Assembly: GCF_014638275.1 (NCBI RefSeq)
Contig: NZ_BMFJ01000001.1
Location: 1,848,338-1,912,337, forward strand
Length of the DNA stretch: 64,000 bases
Source of the DNA: Primorskyibacter flagellatus
GTDB taxonomy: Bacteria > Pseudomonadota > Alphaproteobacteria > Rhodobacterales > Rhodobacteraceae
Direction: 5' to 3'
Shown: positions 33,249 to 41,771 of the stretch, in pieces
Layout: each line of letters starts with the position of its first letter
How positions within the stretch are numbered: position 1 is the stretch's first letter
The notes under the pieces: generated by a model
What the model saw: only the letters and a program-made list of their open reading frames with translations
Told to the model about the DNA's origin: nothing
The model's database searches: none
Made by a program: the position numbers and the translations under genes

Positions 33249-33275
33249 AGCAGAGTATTTGCCGCAAGATGAAGG
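33249..33275 (-). repeat. Post-stop dispersed element, minus orientation
   Basis: Read on the minus strand: CTTCATCTTGCGGCAAATAC then TCTGCTG, beginning 1 base after the stop of the VOC gene at 33277. It has the same position and sense as the copy directly after the pyrC stop. Confidence 0.65.
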
Positions 33276-33276
33276 G

Positions 33277-33645
33277 TCATGGGTAGCGCGAGATCTCGAT
33301 CAGGTTTCCGTCGGGGTCGTTGAAGTAGACCGAGGTGAAGGGACCGCGCGCGCCAGTCTTCTCAACCGGACCTTCGGTAATTGCGACGCCGGCGGCGGAT
33401 AGGCGGGCGACGGTGTCTTCGGGGGCGAGATCGGTCAACAGGCAGAGGTCGCCGCAGCCGATGGCGGCGTGGTTTCGCGTTTCCTGTCCCAGGGACTGGA
33501 GGTTGATCTTCTGATCCCCGCATTGGAGCGCGATGCGGCCCTTTCCGAAGCGGACGATGTCGAGACCGAGCACGCGGTTGTAGAAGACGGCGGCGGTTTC
33601 GGGGTCGCGCACGGTCAGAACGAGGTGGTCGATGCCGAGGATCAT
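33277..33645 (-). CDS. VOC-family (glyoxalase/bleomycin resistance fold) protein
   Basis: 122 residues forming one VOC domain: GIDHLVLTVRDPETAAVFYN with the first metal His, CGDQKINLQ in the middle and FTSVYFNDPDGNLIEISRYP with the final metal Glu. It resembles virulence-protein/VOC members that act on small ligands; substrate unknown. Its start overlaps the MoxR stop by four bases, so it is translated with the MoxR/CoxE genes. This position between CoxD- and CoxE-type genes is unusual. Confidence 0.92.
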   Translation of the reverse strand: MILGIDHLVLTVRDPETAAVFYNRVLGLDIVRFGKGRIALQCGDQKINLQSLGQETRNHAAIGCGDLCLLTDLAPEDTVARLSAAGVAITEGPVEKTGARGPFTSVYFNDPDGNLIEISRYP

Positions 33646-34550
33646 GCGGGAGCCAGGGTGGCGCGGGCCTCGTCCAACAGGCGCTTGGCTTCCGACCCTT
33701 CGAGTTTCGCAATATCGTCCTGGTATTTCAGCACCGCACCTAGCGTATCGGCGATGGTCTGAGGCGAAAGCGAAATGACGTCGAGCGCCAGCAGGCATTT
33801 CGCCCAGTCGATCGTTTCGGCCACGCCGGGCTTCTTGAACAGGTCCTCTGTACGCAGGCGCTGGACGAAGGCGACGACTTCGCGGGAGAGCGCGGCGGAG
33901 GCTTCGGGGGCGCGGGCGGTCAGGATCTCCATCTCGCGGGCGAAGTCGGGGTAGTCGACCCAGTGGTAGAGGCACCGGCGTTTCAGGGCATCGTGCACCT
34001 CGCGCGTGCGGTTGGAGGTGACGATGACGATCGGCGGTTCGGGGGCGTGGATAGTGCCGATTTCGGGGATGGTGACCTGGAAGTCGGACAGCGCCTCCAG
34101 CAGGAACGCCTCGAAGGGTTCGTCGGTACGGTCGAGTTCGTCGATCAAGAGGACCGGAGGGCCTTCGGGATGGGGCCGCATGGCCTGCAGGAGCGGGCGT
34201 TCGGTCAGGTAGCGGTCAGAGAACAGATCGGTCTGCAGCGCATCGCGGTCGGCACTGCCGGCGGCCTCGGCGGTGCGGATGGCAATCATCTGCGCCGGGA
34301 AATTCCATTCGTAGACGGCGGACGCGGCATCCAGCCCCTCGTAGCATTGCAGGCGGATCAGGCGCCGGTTCAGCCCGGCGGCGATGGCCTTGGCGATTTC
34401 GGTCTTGCCGGTGCCGGGCTCGCCTTCCAGGAACAGCGGCTTTCCGAGGCGCAGCGCCAGGAACACAACCGTCGAAAGGGCGCGTCCGGCGACATAATTC
34501 TGCCGCGAGAGCATGGTCTGGACGGCCTCGATGGAACTGGGCTGGGTCAT
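33642..34550 (-). CDS. MoxR-family AAA+ ATPase (CoxD type)
   Basis: 302 residues. Walker A is FLEGEPGTGKTEIAKAIA; Walker B is PVLLIDELDRTDEPFEAFLLEAL; sensor-1 region is IVIVTSNRTREVHDALKRRC, and later GVAETIDWAKCLLAL. These features mark the MoxR group, chaperone-like ATPases that work with VWA proteins. It is the first gene of a leftward run (VOC, CoxE-type, OmpA-like, XdhC, MoeA-like). The start at 34550 is chosen because homology begins there and a GGAG lies upstream. Confidence 0.95.
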   Translation of the reverse strand: MTQPSSIEAVQTMLSRQNYVAGRALSTVVFLALRLGKPLFLEGEPGTGKTEIAKAIAAGLNRRLIRLQCYEGLDAASAVYEWNFPAQMIAIRTAEAAGSADRDALQTDLFSDRYLTERPLLQAMRPHPEGPPVLLIDELDRTDEPFEAFLLEALSDFQVTIPEIGTIHAPEPPIVIVTSNRTREVHDALKRRCLYHWVDYPDFAREMEILTARAPEASAALSREVVAFVQRLRTEDLFKKPGVAETIDWAKCLLALDVISLSPQTIADTLGAVLKYQDDIAKLEGSEAKRLLDEARATLAPA

Positions 34551-34783
34551 GTGGTCCTCCGCTCCTGCAGGATCTGCACGGGCGGGCGGCGTGGTCAAGG
34601 GCGCGAGATGTTGCGCCCCGGCGCGGCGCGGGGCCGAATGATTGACGAGGGGTGAGGCAAGTGCGAAAGTCCTTGCAACGAAACAAGGATGTTCCGGGCC
34701 ATCGGCCGACCGGGGCGCAGGCGCGGCCGGGCAGGTCGGGTACAGATGCGAATGACCAGACCACGACGGGCGGGGATGCCGCC

Positions 34784-35845
34784 ATGCGCATAACCGCCGT
34801 GACATGTGTGAAGAACGAAGGCCCCTTCCTGATCGAATGGGTCGCGTTCAACCGTGTCATCGGGGTGACAGATTTCCTGTTCTATTCCAACGACTGTTCG
34901 GACGGCACCGACCGGCTGCTGGATGCGCTGGCGGCTGCGGGGGTGGTGCAGCACCTGCCGAACCCGGCGCAGGGGCGCAACTACCAGATGGAGGCGCTGA
35001 AGGACGCGCGCAATCATCCGGTGGTGAGCGAGGCCGACTGGGTCTGGATCGCCGACGTGGACGAATTCCTGAACATCCATGTGGATGACAACACCCTGCC
35101 CGCGCTGATCGCGGCCTGCGGCAACCCGCAGACGATTTCGGTGCATTTCCAGTTCTTCGCCAATGCCGGCGTGACGGCGTTCGAGGACCGGCCCGTGATT
35201 GCGCAATTCTCTCGCAGCCACAACCCGGACATCTGGTGCGGTGAGCTGGCAATCGAGGTCAAGAGCCTCGTGCGCAAGGACTTTCCGCTGCAATACTATG
35301 GCGCGCACCGGCCGTTCTTCCGGGCCAAGCTGGCGCCGAAGAAGCGACCTGCGTGGACGGACGGATCGGGGCGACCTGTGCCGCACAAGTTCCTCGTCGC
35401 CGCCAACGACCGGCGTATCCGCAAGTTTCCGGCGCAGGGTGCGCGGCAGTTCGCGACGCTGAACCATTATGCGCTGCGCTCGCTCGACAGCTATCTCGTC
35501 AAGAACGACCGGGGGGACGTGAACCGCGAACACCGGGCCTTTGACGACACCTACTGGCGGGAGCGGAACGACATGTCCTGCGAGGACCTGTCGATCCAGC
35601 GCTACCTGCCCTCGCTCGCCGCGGAAACCGCGCGGCTGATGGCCCTGCCGGGAGTTGCCGAGCTTCACGAGGAAGCCTGCGCGCGACACCGGGCGCGACG
35701 GGACCAGCTGCTGGAACAGGCGGAGTATCAGGCGATGAGGGCACAGCTGATGAAGGCGGGCACGATGTCCCCGGCGGAGGAGGCGCTGCTGGCGGTGCTT
35801 GGCCTGCCGCCCCTGCCCTCTCCGTTTGCGGAGGCGGCGGAATGA
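34784..35845 (+). CDS. Glycosyltransferase family 2-like protein, first of three
   Basis: 353 residues. The N-terminus TAVTCVKNEGPFLIEWVAFN leads into DCSDGTDRLLDAL, and WVWIADVDEFLNIH at about residues 88-101 carries the metal-binding D-x-D of a GT-A fold. It belongs to the group often labelled Glyco_tranf_2_4. The start at 34784 (MRITAV) is preferred over 34652. It overlaps the next gene (ATGA) and heads a set of surface-glycan-type enzymes. Acceptor and sugar are unknown. Confidence 0.9.
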   Translation: MRITAVTCVKNEGPFLIEWVAFNRVIGVTDFLFYSNDCSDGTDRLLDALAAAGVVQHLPNPAQGRNYQMEALKDARNHPVVSEADWVWIADVDEFLNIHVDDNTLPALIAACGNPQTISVHFQFFANAGVTAFEDRPVIAQFSRSHNPDIWCGELAIEVKSLVRKDFPLQYYGAHRPFFRAKLAPKKRPAWTDGSGRPVPHKFLVAANDRRIRKFPAQGARQFATLNHYALRSLDSYLVKNDRGDVNREHRAFDDTYWRERNDMSCEDLSIQRYLPSLAAETARLMALPGVAELHEEACARHRARRDQLLEQAEYQAMRAQLMKAGTMSPAEEALLAVLGLPPLPSPFAEAAE

Positions 35846-36501
35846 CTCCGCGCCTGCGCGTCGTGAACCTGGGCCTGCCGAAGTCGGGCACCACCACGCT
35901 TGGCCGGGCGCTTGGCCGCGCGGGGCTCAAGACAGTGGACAACCGGGTGCATCACGACATGACCGAGAAGGAAGAGATCAACGGCCTCTTTGTCGGGCAT
36001 CTGATGTACACGGATTACTACACCTCAGGCGATCCGCTGGCCCAGCTTGAGGAGTTCGACGCGTTTGGCGAAATCTCGGTGCTGCAGGACGGCAATTCCT
36101 GCTGGCCGCAGATGGATTTCGGGCTGATCGAGGCGATCCGGACGCACCATCCGGGCGTGAAGTTCGTTGCCAGCTGGCGGGACGCGGCGAAGCTGGCGGA
36201 GTCGATGAAGAACTGGAAGAACATGGTCGCGCGGCTCAAGCGGAACGTGGTGCCGGGGCTGCCGACCGGGTTCGGCCGGCCCGAGGGTCAGCGCATCCGC
36301 TGGATCGAGGCGCATTACGCCTTTCTCGACCGCATCTTTGCCGGGGACCCGACCTATTTGCGGCTGGACATGGCCGCGCCGGACGCGCCGGCCCAGCTTG
36401 GCAGGCACATCGGGCGCGACATCCCGTGGTGGGGTCAGGCGAACCGGAACCGCAAGGCGGGTGTCGCGGGTGACGATGCGGAGCCGACGGACGCCGCATG
36501 A
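35842..36501 (+). CDS. Sulfotransferase-like protein
   Basis: 219 residues. The PAPS-binding loop reads VVNLGLPKSGTTTLGRALGR, the standard 5'-phosphosulfate motif with its Lys. A second motif, VKFVASWRDAAKLAESMKNW, fits the 3'-phosphate-binding R..S segment. It is shorter than typical sulfotransferases (about 250-300). It overlaps genes on both sides (ATGA at each end), so it is made together with the glycosyltransferases, and likely sulfates their product. That assignment is inference. Confidence 0.85.
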   Translation: MTPRLRVVNLGLPKSGTTTLGRALGRAGLKTVDNRVHHDMTEKEEINGLFVGHLMYTDYYTSGDPLAQLEEFDAFGEISVLQDGNSCWPQMDFGLIEAIRTHHPGVKFVASWRDAAKLAESMKNWKNMVARLKRNVVPGLPTGFGRPEGQRIRWIEAHYAFLDRIFAGDPTYLRLDMAAPDAPAQLGRHIGRDIPWWGQANRNRKAGVAGDDAEPTDAA

Positions 36502-38846
36502 AGATCCACCTGCATATCGGGCTGGAAGGCTGCGGCACGATCCGCCTGCAAGAGGTGCTGGCCGAAAAGCGGTCGCAGCTTGAGGGCAAGGGCGTGCTGT
36601 TCCCGCGCTCGCCCGGTGCGCGCAACCATACGCGACTGTTCATGGCGGCAAGCGCGCCGGAACAGGTGGATCCGCTGCGGCACAGCCGGGGGTTTGCCGA
36701 TCCGGCGGCCCAGGCGGCGCTGCGCGATCAGCTGGCGGACGGGCTGGCGAAGGAGGTCGCGAAGGCGAAGCCCGATGTACTGATCCTTTCGGCGGCGCAG
36801 TTGGCCTCGGGGCTTGCCACGCGGGCGGAGCTTGAGGGGCTGCGCGATCTGCTGGCCCCGCTTGGCGGCGAGGTCACAGTGACCGCGCATGTGGACGAAC
36901 CGGCGCGGGTACTGGCGCGGGCCTATGCCGAACAGGTGATGGAGGGGCGCGCGCGCGGGCTGGACCTTGAACTGAAGGCGACGCGGGCGAAGGACTGGTG
37001 GCGGGCCTGCCTGTCGGCCACACCGGACCCTGCTCCGGAAAAGGGGTTGTTCCTCAGGACGCAGGCCCCGGCCTTCTGGCTCGACTATCCCGCGCTGGTG
37101 GCGCATTGGGACGCTGTTTTCGGTGCCGGATCGACGCGGCTGCGCAGCTATGATCCGCAGGCTTGGGCGCGCGAGGACTTTACGGGTGAGCTGCAGGCCG
37201 CCTTCGACATCCGCGACCAGATCGGCAAGGCGCAGCCGTGGGAGCCGCCCGAGGAGCCCTCGGCCGAGTGGCTGGCGCGGGCGCGGCAGATGAACGCGCT
37301 TCTGGTGCGGCTGCTGGCGCGCGGAGAGCTGGCGATGCCGCGTCAACTCTGGAAGAAGTTCCTGGACGAGCTGAAGGTGGACGGCCCGCCGGTCGATCCG
37401 GCCTCGCTTTTCGCGGTGTCGGCGCATTTCGCGGCGCGAAACCGGGCGCTTTGCGATGCGCATCCGGCGCTCAGCCCCGAACTGATGCATCCGGCCGCAC
37501 CGGCAGAACCGTGGCGCGAACCGCCGCCCCGCATGGGCTTCCGCGCCTCGCAATACCTTCTCGCCTGGCTCTGGCGGATCGAGCGCGCGACGGCGGAGCA
37601 GGCAAAGGCACAACAGGCGCCGGAGTCCGAAGTCGCCCCTGCCCAGGAAGTCGCGGACGGGATCACGCCGGAGGCGCGCAGGGTCATGTCTCCGCAGGCG
37701 GTAGAGAAGTTCCGGTCGCTGCAGGGGTCGTCGTTCAAGCCGCACAACCGGATCGGGCGGGTGAACGAGGAAGAGCTGGCCGAAGCCTTCGCCGCAGTCC
37801 CGCCACGCGAACTGCCCAAGGGCAGCAGCGGCCGCGTCATCGTGGGCTGCATGAAGAACGAGGCGCCCTACATCGTCGAATGGATCGCCTATCACCGCGC
37901 CGTCGGTTTCGACACCTTCCTGATCTACACCAACAACTGCACCGACGGGACGGACGACATCCTCAAGCGGCTCGACGCCATGGGGATCGTGCATCACCGG
38001 GACAATGACGGCTGGACGGGGAACTCTCCGCAGCAGTTCGCCCTGGACGCGGCGCTCGAGGAACCGGTGCTGCAACAGGCGGAATGGATCGCGCATATCG
38101 ACGTGGACGAATTCGTCAACATCCGCTGCGGCAACGGCACACTGGACGATTTCTTTGCGCTGGTCCCGCAGGCGACCAACGTGGCGATGACCTGGCGGCT
38201 GTTCGGCCATGGCGGGGTCACGGCGCTGGCCGACCGGCCCGTGATCGAACAGTTCACGCAATGCGCACCGAAATACTGCCCCAAGCCGCATACGGTCTGG
38301 GGTTTCAAGACCATGTTCCGCAACATCGGGGCCTATTCCAAGCTGTCCTGCCACCGACCCAACAAGCTGGAAGAGGACCGCGCGGGCGATGTCGTCTGGG
38401 TCAACGGCAACGGCATGGTGACGACGAAGGAAATGATCAAGAACGGCTGGCGTAGTTCCAAACGCTCCATCGGATATGATCTGATCCAGTTGAACCACTA
38501 CGCCCTGCGCTCTGCCGACAGTTACCTGGTGAAACGTCAGCGCGGCCGGGCGCTGCATGTCGATCGCTCCATCGGGCTGAACTACTGGATCCGGATGGAC
38601 TGGTGCGACCACACCGACGTCACAATCCACCGCAACCTGCCCCGCCTGCGGGCAGAGATGGCGCGGCTGATGGCCGATCCGGAGCTCAAGCGCCTGCATG
38701 ATGCGGGTTTCGCCTGGCACAGGGCCAAGGCGGAGGAGCTGCACAACACCCCGGAATTCCAGGAGCTTTACGATCAGGCCCTGTCGATCCGGCTGAATGA
38801 AACCGAACGCGTCGCCTATGCGCTGGCGCAGGACCTGGAGAGCTGA
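36498..38846 (+). CDS. Fusion: degenerate sulfotransferase-like domain plus glycosyltransferase 2 domain
   Basis: 782 residues with two parts. Residues about 1-330 begin IHLHIGLEGCGTIRLQEVL, which lines up with the sulfotransferase loop hIGLPKxGTxxLQ, but Pro-Lys is replaced by Glu-Gly, so PAPS binding is doubtful. An Ala/Glu/Gln-rich linker (about 370-400) follows. Residues about 445-700 are a GT-A domain: GCMKNEAPYIVEWIAYHRAV, NNCTDGTDDILKRL and HIDVDEFVNIRCGN. It sits between a sulfotransferase with an intact loop and an FkbM methyltransferase. The architecture is unusual to me. Confidence 0.85.
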   Translation: MKIHLHIGLEGCGTIRLQEVLAEKRSQLEGKGVLFPRSPGARNHTRLFMAASAPEQVDPLRHSRGFADPAAQAALRDQLADGLAKEVAKAKPDVLILSAAQLASGLATRAELEGLRDLLAPLGGEVTVTAHVDEPARVLARAYAEQVMEGRARGLDLELKATRAKDWWRACLSATPDPAPEKGLFLRTQAPAFWLDYPALVAHWDAVFGAGSTRLRSYDPQAWAREDFTGELQAAFDIRDQIGKAQPWEPPEEPSAEWLARARQMNALLVRLLARGELAMPRQLWKKFLDELKVDGPPVDPASLFAVSAHFAARNRALCDAHPALSPELMHPAAPAEPWREPPPRMGFRASQYLLAWLWRIERATAEQAKAQQAPESEVAPAQEVADGITPEARRVMSPQAVEKFRSLQGSSFKPHNRIGRVNEEELAEAFAAVPPRELPKGSSGRVIVGCMKNEAPYIVEWIAYHRAVGFDTFLIYTNNCTDGTDDILKRLDAMGIVHHRDNDGWTGNSPQQFALDAALEEPVLQQAEWIAHIDVDEFVNIRCGNGTLDDFFALVPQATNVAMTWRLFGHGGVTALADRPVIEQFTQCAPKYCPKPHTVWGFKTMFRNIGAYSKLSCHRPNKLEEDRAGDVVWVNGNGMVTTKEMIKNGWRSSKRSIGYDLIQLNHYALRSADSYLVKRQRGRALHVDRSIGLNYWIRMDWCDHTDVTIHRNLPRLRAEMARLMADPELKRLHDAGFAWHRAKAEELHNTPEFQELYDQALSIRLNETERVAYALAQDLES

Positions 38847-38848
38847 GC

Positions 38849-39604
38849 GTGAAATCCGCCTTCCCCGATCATTCCGAACAGTTCCCCGGATCCTCCGACC
38901 CGGACCTGCGCGCGCGGCTTGCCAAGGCCGGGCGGCCCAGCCACATCACCAGTTTCGGCGTGACCTTCCCGACCGACCTTCCGCCGATGATCCCGCGCAT
39001 CCGCCGCGTGCTGGCCGCGAACGAATACGAGGAGAAGGAGACCAAGGCCGCACTGCGTGTCGTGCGGCGCGGCGACAAGGTGGTCGAGCTTGGGGCGGGC
39101 ATGGGCTACATGTCCTCCATCGTCGCGGTGAACTGCGCGCCGTCAGAGGTGCATGCGTTCGAGGCCAACCCCGGCCTGATCCCCTGCATCCGCCGCGTGC
39201 ATTCGGAAAACGGCATCGGCAATGCCACGGTGCACCATGCGCTGCTTGGCGATGCGGCGGGGGAAGCGACCTTCTACGTGCGCAAGATCTTTGTCGCCTC
39301 CTCCCTCCTGCCCGAGCCCGCGGACGACGTGACCCACACCGCCACCGTGCCCGTCCTGCCCGCGCGCGAGACTATCGCGAAGATCGACCCCGACATCCTG
39401 ATCTGCGACATCGAGGGGGCGGAGCTGGACGTTCTGCCCATGCTCGACCTGTCGCGGCTCCGCGGGGCGATCGTCGAACTGCATCCGCAGTACATCGGGC
39501 TCAAGGGCGTTCAGGTGGTCTTCGACGCGATGAACGCGGCGGGGCTGGTCTACAATCCGAAGCGGTCGATCTCAAAGGTCGTCACCTTCTCCCGGCCCGA
39601 GTGA
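38849..39604 (+). CDS. FkbM-family methyltransferase
   Basis: 251 residues from a GTG at 38849, two bases after the previous stop. SAM-binding motif I reads KVVELGAGMGYMSSIVAVN, followed by an acidic VHAFEANPGLIPCIRRV. The DPDILICDIEGAELDVLPML stretch is the typical FkbM post-motif. FkbM enzymes O-methylate sugars or other hydroxyls, often in glycan loci. Its stop is immediately followed by the ATG of the third glycosyltransferase. Confidence 0.92.
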   Translation: MKSAFPDHSEQFPGSSDPDLRARLAKAGRPSHITSFGVTFPTDLPPMIPRIRRVLAANEYEEKETKAALRVVRRGDKVVELGAGMGYMSSIVAVNCAPSEVHAFEANPGLIPCIRRVHSENGIGNATVHHALLGDAAGEATFYVRKIFVASSLLPEPADDVTHTATVPVLPARETIAKIDPDILICDIEGAELDVLPMLDLSRLRGAIVELHPQYIGLKGVQVVFDAMNAAGLVYNPKRSISKVVTFSRPE

Positions 39605-40663
39605 ATGCGCTGCCTTGCCGTTCTGACGGTGCGCAACGAGGGCGCCTTCCTGCTGGAATGGCTGGCTCATCACCGCGCCTGCGGATTCACCGATTTCCTC
39701 GTCTTCTCAAACGACTGTCAGGACGGCACCGACCGGATGCTCGACAGACTGGAGGAGATGGGTGAGCTGACCCATGTCCGCAATGACGGCCCCTATGATC
39801 AGGGCGGAATCCAGTTCACTGCCTACAAGACCGCCGACCAGATGGACATCGTGCAACAGGCCGACTGGATCGCCACGCTCGACGTCGACGAGTTCGTCAA
39901 CATTCATGCCGGGGACCATACCGTCCCTGCGCTGCTGGCCGCGCTGCCGGAGGCCGACGCGATCACCCTGACGTGGCGGCTGTTCGGCTGCGGCGGCGTC
40001 GCGCAATATGTCGACGCGCCGGTGACGCAGGTCTTCACCAGGGCCGCGCCGGCGGTGATGTACTGGCCCTGGCGCTCGGCCATGTTCAAGACGCTCTACC
40101 GAAACGACGGAACCTACGGAAAGCTTGGCGTGCACCGCCCCCGCTCTCCCGATCCGGCCCGCGTCGGACAGGCGCGCTGGTTCGATGGCGAGGGGCGGGA
40201 ACTGGACGACAAGTTCCGCACGCAGCGCATCTTCTCGAACTACGGGCGGTCCAATTATGCGCTCGTGCAGCTGAACCACTACCCGCTTGGCGCGATGGAG
40301 AGTTACGTGCTCAAGGCCGACCGGGGGCGCGCGGTGCATTCGGACCACATGCTGGGCGTCGACTACTGGGTGGAGAGGAACTTCGTGCAGGAAGAGGACC
40401 GGTCCATCGCCGCCCTCGCCCCGCAGATGAGCGAACGGCTGGCCGCCTACAAGGCCGATACACAGCTTGGCGCACTGCATGACGCCTCCGTGGCATGGCG
40501 CAAGACGCGCTTCGACGCGCTGATGCTGCAGGAACCTTTCCGCGCGCTGTTCGGCCGGCTGCTGATGACGCCCCCGACCCGCGCCGTGCCACTGAACGAG
40601 GCGCGGTTCCTCGTGCGCTACGCCACCCGCGCCCGCGAGGCAGGGGAGCAGGGCGAAGGCTGA
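39605..40663 (+). CDS. Glycosyltransferase family 2-like protein, third domain copy
   Basis: 352 residues, the same family as the gene at 34784 and the C-terminal part of the fusion. LTVRNEGAFLLEWLAHHRAC opens the protein; NDCQDGTDRMLDRL and TLDVDEFVNIHAGD follow, with D-x-D at about residue 92. The three copies share layout but differ enough to be old duplications or separately acquired. It is the last gene in the overlapping run. Confidence 0.9.
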   Translation: MRCLAVLTVRNEGAFLLEWLAHHRACGFTDFLVFSNDCQDGTDRMLDRLEEMGELTHVRNDGPYDQGGIQFTAYKTADQMDIVQQADWIATLDVDEFVNIHAGDHTVPALLAALPEADAITLTWRLFGCGGVAQYVDAPVTQVFTRAAPAVMYWPWRSAMFKTLYRNDGTYGKLGVHRPRSPDPARVGQARWFDGEGRELDDKFRTQRIFSNYGRSNYALVQLNHYPLGAMESYVLKADRGRAVHSDHMLGVDYWVERNFVQEEDRSIAALAPQMSERLAAYKADTQLGALHDASVAWRKTRFDALMLQEPFRALFGRLLMTPPTRAVPLNEARFLVRYATRAREAGEQGEG

Positions 40664-40805
40664 GGCACGCCCCGCGACGGACGTGAAGAACGGACACGGG
40701 AAATTGCCCGCTGACGCGGCGGATTGCGGGGATCTTCCGGGCAAAGGTGTTAAGATCCGGCGAAGACTCACCCCGACTCGCGGACCACATGTACAGGGAC
40801 ACCCC

Positions 40806-41726
40806 ATGGACGGCACTTTTCCCCGCAACGACCTCTCCGGACTGGCCAAGCCGGAATGGACCCGGCGCGTGATGGAGCAGGCCGATCTCGAGGGCGCGTC
40901 GGACCGGCTTGGCCGGTCGCATTTCGCCGCCTTCATCAAGTCCGGCCCGGTGTTGCTGGTCAGCTTCGAAACCGTGCAGGGGATGCGCGGGCTGACGGAC
41001 TCCGCGCAGCCGCTTGGATGGCACCTGTCGCGCAAGCTGGGCTGGTCGCACCTTCTGCTGGCCTCGGACGGCGACACCTGGTTCCGGGCGGAGGAGGTCT
41101 ATGCCTATTTCGACCAGCTGATCGACGAGGGCTTCTTCGAGGAATTCGAAACCGTCCTGTTCTATGGCGCGGGACCCTGCGGCTACGCGGCGGCGGCCTT
41201 CTCCGTCGCTGCGCCGGGCAGCACCGTCGTGGCGATCCAGCCGCAGGCCACGCTCGACCCGGATGTCACCGAGTGGGACGACCGCTTCACCCATATGCGG
41301 CGCACCGACTTCACCAGCCGCTTCGGTTTCGCACCCGACATGATCGACGCGGCGGCGCAGGTTTTCGTGGTTTACGATCCGCTGGAGTCGCATGACGCGA
41401 TGCATGCGGCGCTGTTCACCCGGCCGAACGTCACCAAGCTGAGGATGCGCAACATGGGCGAGGCGTTGCAAAGCCACCTGCTGTTCATGAAGCGCCTGTT
41501 CCCGATGCTGCACGCCGCAGCCGAGGGGCGACTGACCCCGCAGTATTTCGCGACGCTGTTCCGCGCCCGGCGCAACCACCTGCCCTATCTTCGCCGCCTG
41601 CTGACCCGGCTGGAAAACTCGGACCGGCCGGGCCTGACCGCAATGCTCTGCCGCAACGTGACCGCGCGCTACCCGGCACCGCGCTTTGCCCGCAGGCTCA
41701 AGGCGCTGGAAAACCCGGAAGAGTAA
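40806..41726 (+). CDS. Hydrolase-fold-like protein lacking an evident nucleophile
   Basis: 306 residues. The centre has TVLFYGAGPCGYAAAAFSVA (about residues 118-137) followed by VVAIQPQATLDPDV. It resembles alpha/beta-hydrolase-like proteins of glycan loci in which the elbow is YGSSMGGYAA. Here the Ser position is Gly, although a Cys is two residues on. The C-terminal part is helical and basic. Similar proteins are sometimes labelled PAPS reductase, but I see no such motif. It lies 142 bases after the third glycosyltransferase; the start at 40806 has better context than 40683. Function unknown. Confidence 0.75.
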   Translation: MDGTFPRNDLSGLAKPEWTRRVMEQADLEGASDRLGRSHFAAFIKSGPVLLVSFETVQGMRGLTDSAQPLGWHLSRKLGWSHLLLASDGDTWFRAEEVYAYFDQLIDEGFFEEFETVLFYGAGPCGYAAAAFSVAAPGSTVVAIQPQATLDPDVTEWDDRFTHMRRTDFTSRFGFAPDMIDAAAQVFVVYDPLESHDAMHAALFTRPNVTKLRMRNMGEALQSHLLFMKRLFPMLHAAAEGRLTPQYFATLFRARRNHLPYLRRLLTRLENSDRPGLTAMLCRNVTARYPAPRFARRLKALENPEE

Positions 41727-41771
41727 GCCTGCCCCTTCCCTAAGGGCGCGCAACGGGGTAATCGCGGGGAC

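Noticed and set aside
36435-38744. A 769-codon minus-strand frame opposite the fusion gene
   Set aside because: Antisense shadow; the plus strand carries glycosyltransferase motifs in order.
40806-41726. Annotation as phosphoadenosine phosphosulfate reductase
   Set aside because: No CysH-type nucleotide motif or KxECG(I/L)H-like segment is present; the true cysH is at 22065-22823.
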